A stretch of 12,860 bases of DNA from an uncultured Clostridia bacterium. GTDB taxonomy: Bacteria > Bacillota > Clostridia > Christensenellales > Aristaeellaceae. The notes under the pieces were generated by a model. The model was not told the origin of the DNA. It searched no databases and saw nothing but the letters and a program-made list of their open reading frames with translations. Shown one piece after another: positions 1 to 4,677 of the stretch (position 1 is the first letter of the stretch; every line of letters begins with the position of its first letter). The stretch spans positions 1-12,860 of the forward strand of contig CALCTW010000031.1 of assembly GCA_937907055.1 (NCBI GenBank). The letters run 5' to 3'. The translations under genes were made by a program, and so were the position numbers.

Positions 1-55
1 ACGATACAGATCTCCCCTGCCGCGTTTACAGAAAACTGCATCCGCAGATAATAAA

Positions 56-75
56 CCGGTCTCCTGAGAGACCGG
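56..75 (-). terminator. Rho-independent terminator after the exported-protein gene
   Basis: A perfect 8-bp stem (CCGGTCTC at 56-63 with GAGACCGG at 68-75) closes a 4-base loop. Read on the minus strand it is followed by TTTATTATC, a short T-rich tract. It lies 56 bases beyond the stop codon at 132-134, so it most likely ends the minus-strand transcript of the exported protein. The T-tract is interrupted, so termination may be incomplete. Confidence 0.7.
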
Positions 76-131
76 AAAGCATACGATGCAGATAGATCGA
101 TCATGTTCCCCTGTGAAACAGCACGGAACGG

Positions 132-1298
132 TCAGGGATTGGCGTACAGGCGGGTCGCGCCGCCGGGCGCGTCGGACAGGCTGTTACCATAGTAGATCGT
201 GCCGTTTCCGCCCTCCCATACATAACTGTACGAGGTAGGCACCTTCACACTGCTGCCGGAGGAAGTCGTGTAGTCATTCTGATCAAACATATAATCCGAG
301 AAGCGGTCGGAGGAATAGCTGCCGGTGTATGTATAGGACATGGAGTTTTCCACCATGGAGAAGGTCAGGGCGGTCATGGAAGCCATGTAGGCCGAGCTGG
401 CCGCGCACATCATGTTGATCTCGGTGATCACCTTCTGCGCGATCTCCGCGGTCAGCCGGTCATTCAGCGCCATCATTTCGTCATTGACCGATGTATTTTC
501 CACAAAGGTGCTGAACGCCCCGTCGTGGATCCTCTCATAGCTTTCAAAGGGGCACCACAGCACATAATAGCAGGGCACCTGCCATACGATATTGGTGATA
601 GAAGCGCCGTAATCGGCAGATGAATAACGATAGGCATCCACCTCCGCCATCACGCAGATGCAATACTTTTTGCCGTTTTCGGTGTAGGTGTACACACGCT
701 GCGCCGCGGTCGTCTCGATCCAGTCCACATACATCCCGTACGTTGCCAGACCGGGCGCCACATTGGTACGGATGAGTTCATAGTTATCATTCAGCCGTCC
801 GGCACAGGCGGACATGTCTTCACTCCTGTAATACACGGCATCAGCCGCCCATTCCCTGGCCAGCGCGTCGCAATAGCCGTCCGCGTCCACATAGGTGCGC
901 ATGAAGCTCATCGTCTGAAGATCCAGCCCGCCCTCCTCATGCTGCAGCAGCGGATGGCTGGAATAAACACGCTGGATATAATCTTCTCCATAATAATACT
1001 TCATCCGCGCGTCGTCGGTCTTGCTGTCCAGAATGACCGATACGCGAACAGGATGCCCCAGCGTGGTATTCTCATCGCAATTGTTGATGATGCGCACCGC
1101 GGTATAACCATCCGGCAGCGCGTATTGCCCCATCACGGCTGTATCCCAGTCAATGGGCCTGATGGTAAAGCCGGCTGTGCCGGACGAGCGCGCGGGAGTC
1201 GGAGAGGGCGCTTTTGTGCTGATCCCGGGAACAGCCGCGTTTGCGGACACGGTAAACAACAGCAGCACCGCAACTAAAATGGAAAGAACACGTTTCAT
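132..1298 (-). CDS. Exported protein of unknown function (388 aa)
   Basis: I do not recognise this protein. The start is placed at the ATG at 1296-1298 because AGGAG (complement of 1307-1311) lies 8 bases upstream and a classic signal peptide follows at once: Lys-Arg, a hydrophobic core (LSILVAVLLLF), then an SANA|A-type cleavage site near residue 21. The open frame continues further upstream but has no ribosome site there. A Ser/Thr/Pro/Ala-rich linker (about residues 23-41) leads into a Tyr-rich globular region with several cysteines. The C-terminus has an aromatic, Gly-rich segment (YVWEGGNGTIYYG, about residues 358-370) like those closing some Clostridia secreted proteins of unknown function. 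There is no lipobox, sortase signal or extra membrane helix, so it is probably released or loosely wall-bound. It lies downstream of and co-oriented with the AraC-type regulator, 130 bases away, so it may be that regulator's target or share its transcript. That link is inference. Confidence 0.8.
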   Translation of the reverse strand: MKRVLSILVAVLLLFTVSANAAVPGISTKAPSPTPARSSGTAGFTIRPIDWDTAVMGQYALPDGYTAVRIINNCDENTTLGHPVRVSVILDSKTDDARMKYYYGEDYIQRVYSSHPLLQHEEGGLDLQTMSFMRTYVDADGYCDALAREWAADAVYYRSEDMSACAGRLNDNYELIRTNVAPGLATYGMYVDWIETTAAQRVYTYTENGKKYCICVMAEVDAYRYSSADYGASITNIVWQVPCYYVLWCPFESYERIHDGAFSTFVENTSVNDEMMALNDRLTAEIAQKVITEINMMCAASSAYMASMTALTFSMVENSMSYTYTGSYSSDRFSDYMFDQNDYTTSSGSSVKVPTSYSYVWEGGNGTIYYGNSLSDAPGGATRLYANP

Positions 1299-1325
1299 CC
1301 GGAAAACTCCTTTCATCTTTGGGAT

Positions 1326-1358
1326 GGCCGTTCTATGTCTTGTGACAAAAGAACAGCC
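1326..1358 (-). other. Hairpin between the AraC-type gene and the exported-protein gene
   Basis: GGCCGTTCT (1326-1334) can pair with AGAACAGCC (1350-1358) with one mismatch, around a 15-base loop. No T-run follows on either strand, so this is not an ordinary terminator. On a minus-strand transcript it would sit in the leader of the exported-protein gene, about 27 bases before the start codon. It could be a leader structure, a processing site or chance. Confidence 0.3.
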
Positions 1359-1380
1359 GTCTCCGTTCGTCTGTGATCGC

Positions 1381-1386
1381 ATTATA
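1381..1386 (-). promoter_or_regulatory. Possible -10 element for the exported-protein gene
   Basis: Read on the minus strand this is a consensus TATAAT, about 82 bases upstream of the exported-protein start. The best -35-like hexamer nearby (TTGAAA, complement of 1415-1420) is about 28 bases away, too far to form a normal pair. It is therefore only a weak promoter candidate. If real, it would let this gene be transcribed separately from the AraC-type regulator. Confidence 0.28.
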
Positions 1387-1428
1387 TTACTTATGATTCC
1401 ATATTTATATCCGATTTCAATAAAATCC

Positions 1429-2397
1429 TTATTCCTCGGTATAGATCTTCCTGAATTCGGTGGGCGTGCAGTTATGCACATTCATAAACACGCGGCTGAA
1501 GGTGGCCAGCGAACCAAAGCCCACGCGTCTCGCGATCTCATTTACAGGCTCCCGCGTGGAGATCAGCAGAAAATCTGCCTGCGCCAGACGGCGGCGGTTC
1601 AGGTATTCGGTAAAGGACATACCGGCATAGGCGTTGAACAAACGGGAAAAATAGAACCGTGAAACACCGGCGACCTCGGCCACCCTGTCCAGCGAGATGG
1701 GACCGGTCTGGTTCTGCTCGATATATACCAGCACACGGTTCATCATCTCCGCGTTGGCGGTATAGGCCACGGTTCCTTCTTCCGCGTTCTGTTCCTTCAG
1801 GATCCTGCGGCCTACGATCGCGTAGAACTGCATCAGATAGCCGTAACACTCCATGTTCCACATGGGACGCGCCTGTTCGTAGCATTCCGCCAGCTTCAGC
1901 AGCAGGTCATACGCCTCACGGCCGTCCGGGGTATCATTGCCGAAATAGACAGGACTGCGCAGACGATGACTGATGAGCGGCATATCACGCAAAACCCCCA
2001 GACTGTCCGTTTCAAAAATGAACAGATAGCGCACCGTGCCGTCTTCATTTTTCATCGCGTGACCGGCCATGGACGGCACGATCAGTATGTGGCCGGCCTC
2101 CACCCTGCAGGAGATATCCTCTACCGTGTATTCGATCTCCCCCTCCACACACAACGCGATCTCCACAGCGCTGTGATGGTGTCCCGAGCAGGCATAGCCC
2201 TTATCATAGGGCCACACACGAATCGTGGAATGCTCCCTGTAGGAAGGCACCTCCTTGGTGCCCATCAGAATGCGGAAGCCCTGCGGATAACGGGAAGGCC
2301 ACGCGTCCGGCCCGGATTCACCCGCCCTTTCATTACCGGATCTGAGCTGCAGCGCGGCCGCGGCCTCCGGCAGTGTTTTTCTTTCTTTGTCTGGCAT
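1429..2397 (-). CDS. AraC-family transcriptional regulator with N-terminal cupin domain
   Basis: A 322-residue DNA-binding regulator. The N-terminal half contains a cupin-like sensor (about residues 55-125): a GHHHS cluster at 72-76 followed by a Glu-Gly-rich strand pattern ending in AGHILIVP. This matches the effector-binding fold of AraC regulators, where the effector is often a sugar or metabolite. The C-terminal 100 residues (about 219-320) hold the two helix-turn-helix motifs. The first contains VAEVAGVSRFYFSRLF; the second contains IARRVGFGSLATFSRVF followed by the family-typical P-T-E-F-R ending. The start at 2395-2397 is supported by GGAG (complement of 2405-2408) 7 bases upstream. 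The effector cannot be read from sequence. Candidate targets are its own promoter region (2398-2567) and the exported-protein gene downstream. It is divergent from the infC operon. Confidence 0.93.
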   Translation of the reverse strand: MPDKERKTLPEAAAALQLRSGNERAGESGPDAWPSRYPQGFRILMGTKEVPSYREHSTIRVWPYDKGYACSGHHHSAVEIALCVEGEIEYTVEDISCRVEAGHILIVPSMAGHAMKNEDGTVRYLFIFETDSLGVLRDMPLISHRLRSPVYFGNDTPDGREAYDLLLKLAECYEQARPMWNMECYGYLMQFYAIVGRRILKEQNAEEGTVAYTANAEMMNRVLVYIEQNQTGPISLDRVAEVAGVSRFYFSRLFNAYAGMSFTEYLNRRRLAQADFLLISTREPVNEIARRVGFGSLATFSRVFMNVHNCTPTEFRKIYTEE

Positions 2398-2567
2398 ACT
2401 TGTTCTCCATGATTGATTGTGATAATATATTCTCCGCGAATGGATGTTTTTCCTGCTTTTGGCCTGACGGATCCGTCTTTTCCGGCCGGATGACCGCCTT
2501 TCTTCCGGCCGCGGAGAAAAAAGCCGAAAAACGCCCCTTCAAATACGCGAAGACGGCAAAAAAATGC
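2398..2567. promoter_or_regulatory. Divergent control region between the AraC-type gene and the infC operon
   Basis: This 170-base stretch has no convincing gene. It holds a 9-base direct repeat, TTCCGGCCG at 2480-2488 and 2503-2511, with start-to-start distance 23 bases, close to the two-helical-turn spacing of AraC-type half-sites. It also holds an 8-base inverted repeat (TCTCCGCG at 2431-2438 with CGCGGAGA at 2510-2517). A TATATT-like -10 for the minus-strand regulator can be read at 2424-2429, but no convincing -35 accompanies it. The operator role is inference. Confidence 0.35.
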
Positions 2568-2596
2568 TTGACGCGGTCAACGCGTTATGGTAATAT
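2568..2596 (+). promoter_or_regulatory. Sigma-A promoter of the infC-rpmI-rplT operon
   Basis: The -35 box TTGACG (2568-2573) and -10 box TAATAT (2591-2596) are separated by an ideal 17-base spacer. Transcription would begin near 2602-2605, giving a leader of about 160 bases before the infC start. It is the best-matched promoter pair I can see in the window and fits strong expression of ribosomal protein genes. Confidence 0.8.
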
Positions 2597-2603
2597 ATTT
2601 CTG

Positions 2604-2708
2604 CATGAAGCAGAGGCTGCCCGCCTCTCACCCGGCGAATTCCGTTTTGCCGGTGTTACAGGCAATCATTTTTGTTTGCACGCGGCGGGTAGTATGCCCG
2701 CCGCTTTT
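2604..2708 (+). promoter_or_regulatory. Attenuator leader of the infC operon, probable L20-type
   Basis: The leader contains a small hairpin (AGAGGC 2612-2617 with GCCTCT 2623-2628), a second one (CCGGC 2632-2636 with GCCGG 2649-2653), and a strong terminator hairpin at 2682-2704. TGCCCGCC occurs twice, at 2618-2625 and 2695-2702. The upstream copy can pair with 2684-2691, the 5' arm of the terminator, over 8 pairs with one G-U, giving a mutually exclusive antiterminator. In Bacillus subtilis, free L20 protein represses this operon by attenuation in the infC leader. Here the architecture is seen directly, but the ligand is inferred from the genes downstream. I cannot confirm a covariance-model match to the L20 leader family. 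Confidence 0.6.
2682..2708 (+). terminator. Leader terminator (attenuator) upstream of infC
   Basis: A perfect 8-bp GC-rich stem (GCGGCGGG 2682-2689 with CCCGCCGC 2697-2704) with a 7-base loop is followed directly by TTTT and more T-containing sequence. It lies between the operon promoter and infC, so it can only act as a conditional terminator. Confidence 0.7.
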
Positions 2709-2753
2709 CATGTATTCACCCTTTTAAGCGCGCCGTATGGCGCCGAATTTCCC

Positions 2754-2769
2754 GGAGGTGTTACACATC
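2754..2769 (+). promoter_or_regulatory. Ribosome binding site and ATC start codon of infC
   Basis: GGAGGTG (2754-2760) is a near-perfect Shine-Dalgarno. Eight bases after GGAGG comes ATC (2767-2769), the first codon of a frame reading I-S-A-E-L-L-I-N-E-E-I-R, the expected N-terminus of IF3. The only ATG in frame upstream (2737) has no Shine-Dalgarno, and the GTG at 2758 lies inside the ribosome site. A non-canonical start is characteristic of infC: AUU in Escherichia coli, where IF3 represses its own mRNA by rejecting non-standard start codons. Confidence 0.8.
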
Positions 2770-3318
2770 AGCGCTGAATTACTCATTAATGAAGAGATCC
2801 GTGACCGTGAAGTGCGCGTGATCGACGCGGAAGGCAATCAGCTGGGCATCCTGCCCACCGACAAAGCCATCCAGATGGCTGAAGATGCCGGCCTGGATCT
2901 GGTCAAGATCGTGCCCACCGCGCAGCCCCCCGTTTGCAAACTGATGGACTATGACAAGTATCGCTTCGAGCAGAGCAAGCACGAACGCGAGATGCGCAAG
3001 AATCAGAAGGTCATTTCCCTCAAGGAAGTGCAGCTGAGCGCCACCATCGAAGAAAACGATGTCAATGTCAAGGCCAAGGCTGCCATCAAATTCCTGCAGA
3101 ACGGTGACAAGGTAAAGGTCTCCATTCGCTTCCGCGGCCGTCAGATCGCTCACAGTGATATCGGCATGAAGGTCATGCTGGACTTTGCCGAGCGGGTCAA
3201 GGATGTTTCCATCGTGGAAAAGCGCCCCGCCATCGAAGGCCGTAACATGATCATGATCCTGGTTCCCAAGACGGAAAAAGCCGCCAAGGCCGCGTCCAGC
3301 GCCCCCAAGAAGGCTTGA
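2767..3318 (+). CDS. infC: Translation initiation factor IF-3, with ATC start
   Basis: IF3 binds the 30S subunit, prevents premature 50S joining and enforces correct start-codon and initiator-tRNA selection. With initiation at ATC 2767 the protein is 183 residues, close to the family's usual 170-180. The N-terminal domain carries the hallmark INEEIRDREV segment, then a PPVCKLMDYDKYRFEQ motif that leads into the basic linker. The C-terminal domain contains KNQKVISLKEVQLSATIEENDV and KVKVSIRFRGRQ. An Ala/Lys-rich tail ends the protein. It is the first gene of infC-rpmI-rplT, under the attenuator leader and probably also under autogenous control through the ATC start. Using the ATG at 2737 would add ten residues (M-A-P-N-F-P-E-V-L-H) that I would not expect in IF3. 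Confidence 0.95.
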   Translation: MSAELLINEEIRDREVRVIDAEGNQLGILPTDKAIQMAEDAGLDLVKIVPTAQPPVCKLMDYDKYRFEQSKHEREMRKNQKVISLKEVQLSATIEENDVNVKAKAAIKFLQNGDKVKVSIRFRGRQIAHSDIGMKVMLDFAERVKDVSIVEKRPAIEGRNMIMILVPKTEKAAKAASSAPKKA

Positions 3319-3325
3319 CCATAGT

Positions 3326-3345
3326 GTGTCCCTCCATCGGGACAC
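3326..3345 (+). promoter_or_regulatory. Intercistronic hairpin between infC and rpmI
   Basis: GTGTCCC (3326-3332) pairs perfectly with GGGACAC (3339-3345) around a 6-base loop (TCCATC). No T-run follows, so it is not a terminator. It sits 38 bases before the rpmI start. In Escherichia coli, L20 represses rpmI translation through structured sites upstream of rpmI, so a regulatory or processing role is possible here but unproven. Confidence 0.4.
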
Positions 3346-3383
3346 GCCACAATCTCACTATTCCCGGAAGGAGGAACTCTCGT

Positions 3384-3584
3384 ATGCCCAAGCAAAAGAC
3401 TCATCGCGGCGCCGCAAAACGCTTCTCCCTCACCAAGACCGGTAAGGTAAAGCATAAGAAGATGAACGCCAATCACATCCTGAACAAGAAGACGACCAAG
3501 CGCATTCGTCACCTGCGTAAGGGCGGTATGCTGGCCAACAACGCCGAAGCTGCCACCATCCGTACGCTGATCCCTTACAAATAA
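3384..3584 (+). CDS. rpmI: 50S ribosomal protein L35
   Basis: A 66-residue, strongly basic protein of the large ribosomal subunit. It opens with the family signature PKQKTHRGAAKRF, followed by TGKVKHKKMNANHIL and a KKTTKRIRHLRK core, at the usual bL35 length. The start at 3384 is chosen because AAGGAGG (3368-3374) lies 9 bases upstream; the open frame that extends further upstream covers the intercistronic hairpin and is not L35-like. It lies 65 bases after infC and 27 before rplT, as in the conserved operon, so it shares the infC promoter and probably the L20-dependent control. Confidence 0.97.
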   Translation: MPKQKTHRGAAKRFSLTKTGKVKHKKMNANHILNKKTTKRIRHLRKGGMLANNAEAATIRTLIPYK

Positions 3585-3611
3585 GCCGCGCCTTAGAGGA
3601 GGAAAACAACA

Positions 3612-3959
3612 ATGGCAAGAATTAAGAGGGCTGTGAATGCCCACAAGAAGCGCCGTAAGGTGTTTAAGCTTGCGAAGGGTTACTTCGGAAGCAAATCCAA
3701 GCAGTACCGCACCGCGAGTGAACAGGTACGCCGTTCTCTGCGTTATGCCTATGCCGGCCGCAAGATGAAGAAGCGCGACTTCCGCACCCTGTGGATCGCC
3801 CGTATCAACGCCGCTGCCCGCATCAACGGCATCAGCTACAGCAAGTTCATCGATGGCCTGAAGAAGAACGGCATCGAAGTGAACCGCAAGATGCTGGCTG
3901 ACCTGGCTGTGAACGATCCCGCTGCTTTCGCTCAGCTGGTCGAGATCGCCAAGGCTTAA
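3612..3959 (+). CDS. rplT: 50S ribosomal protein L20
   Basis: A 115-residue basic protein that binds 23S rRNA early in large-subunit assembly and, in characterised bacteria, represses its own operon. The N-terminal extension MARIKRAVNAHKKRRKVFKLAKGY is family-typical, followed by YRTASEQVRRSLRYAYAGR and RTLWIARINAAARINGISYSKF, then a C-terminal domain ending near EIAKA. The length is normal. AGGAGG lies just upstream of the ATG. It is the last gene of the operon, and a strong terminator begins 12 bases after its stop codon. Confidence 0.98.
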   Translation: MARIKRAVNAHKKRRKVFKLAKGYFGSKSKQYRTASEQVRRSLRYAYAGRKMKKRDFRTLWIARINAAARINGISYSKFIDGLKKNGIEVNRKMLADLAVNDPAAFAQLVEIAKA

Positions 3960-3970
3960 GTCGCTTTCTC

Positions 3971-3999
3971 AGCACTTTCCGCAAGGAAAGTGCTTTTTT
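3971..3999 (+). terminator. Terminator of the infC-rpmI-rplT operon
   Basis: A perfect 10-bp stem (AGCACTTTCC 3971-3980 with GGAAAGTGCT 3985-3994) is capped by a GCAA tetraloop of the stable GNRA class and followed by five to six T residues. It is a textbook Rho-independent terminator and marks the left edge of the AT-richer block. Confidence 0.95.
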
Positions 4000-4100
4000 G
4001 TTTTCGTACCAACTATCAACCTTTTCATTATCAAACTTTATAAATAATCCACGCAGCGCAGTCATTAATCATCATCTGTCACTGACCGTTCCTTAAATAT

Positions 4101-4117
4101 AAACATTGTTTATGTTT
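4101..4117. promoter_or_regulatory. Small palindrome upstream of the sigma factor operon
   Basis: AAACAT (4101-4106) and ATGTTT (4112-4117) form an inverted repeat around TGTTT. This is operator-like in size and lies just upstream of the candidate promoter at 4120-4148. Its role is unknown, and in AT-rich DNA it could be chance. Confidence 0.25.
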
Positions 4118-4119
4118 CC

Positions 4120-4148
4120 AAAAACTTTTCGAGGCGAATAAGCATCTA
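4120..4148 (+). promoter_or_regulatory. Candidate ECF-type promoter for the sigma/CotH operon
   Basis: AAAAAC (4120-4125) and CATCTA (4143-4148) are separated by 17 bases. They resemble the AAC-containing -35 and CGTCT-like -10 elements that ECF sigma factors often recognise before their own genes. The start codon is 47 bases further on. The match is partial, so this is inference. The remaining bases between the rplT terminator and this element are AT-rich and hold nothing else I can name. Confidence 0.33.
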
Positions 4149-4194
4149 TATAGTGTAAACCTTGCTTGAGGAATGCACAGAAAGGAGTGAAAAC

Positions 4195-4677
4195 ATGGAC
4201 GCAGAGGTATTCCAATCCCTTGTGCTTGCAATCGAACCACTTTTATACCGTGTCAGCTGTACATATTTGAAGCAAGAAGCTGACCGTGCCGACGCAGTGC
4301 AGGAAGCATTGATGCGCGCGTGGTCCAAGAGAAGCCTTTTGAGAGATTCGGAACATTTTAATGGCTGGATCGTCCGCATTTTAATCAACTGTTGCAAAGA
4401 AATATTACGAAAGCAAAAGCGTCATGCGCATGACCAACTGGATCCGGAGTGGGGCGGCGATGTTTCCACCATCAGCTCGTCACCACTTTAGGATGCGCTA
4501 TCCATGCTTACTCCGGAGCTGAGGCTGATTATCACCCTACACTATATGGACGGCTACTCCATCGAAGAAATCAGTCGTCTGTTCGCCTGTCCGACCGGCA
4601 CTGTAAAGAGCCGTATGCGAGCCGCCCGTCTTAAACTTCGCGATATCATGAACATGGAATGGAGTGATGAAGAATGA
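4195..4677 (+). pseudogene. ECF sigma factor interrupted by an in-frame TAG
   Basis: This is an RNA polymerase sigma factor of the extracytoplasmic-function type. The ATG at 4195 has AGGAG (4183-4187) 7 bases upstream. The first 98 codons give sigma region 2: a TYLKQEADRADAVQEALMRAW core with the hallmark D-A-x-Q-E-A, then FNGWIVRILINCCKEILRKQKR. An amber TAG follows at 4489-4491. The same frame then continues without a shift into a complete region 4 of 61 codons, DALSMLTPELRLIITL, GYSIEEISRLF and the DNA-recognition helix PTGTVKSRMRAARLKL, and ends at TGA 4675-4677. That stop overlaps the next gene by ATGA. Including the amber codon, the frame is 160 codons, normal for this family. Without readthrough the product lacks region 4 and should not recognise a -35 element. 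Glutamine would suit the position (one C-to-T change from CAG). It is either a recent nonsense mutation or a recoded codon. It may also rarely restart at ATG 4504, but I see no good ribosome site there. Confidence 0.85.
4489..4491 (+). other. In-frame amber codon in the ECF sigma factor
   Basis: The context is CCA-CTT-TAG-GAT-GCG, which would read P-L-x-D-A. It separates sigma region 2 from region 4 with no change of frame on either side. CAG (Gln) is the simplest ancestor. Confidence 0.85.

Noticed and set aside
2737..2766. ATG at 2737 as the infC start
   Set aside because: No Shine-Dalgarno precedes it, the added residues are not IF3-like, and a strong ribosome site stands 8 bases before ATC 2767.
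2779..3345. Minus-strand open frame opposite infC
   Set aside because: It is antisense to a highly conserved gene; the apparent protein is just the complement of IF3 codons.
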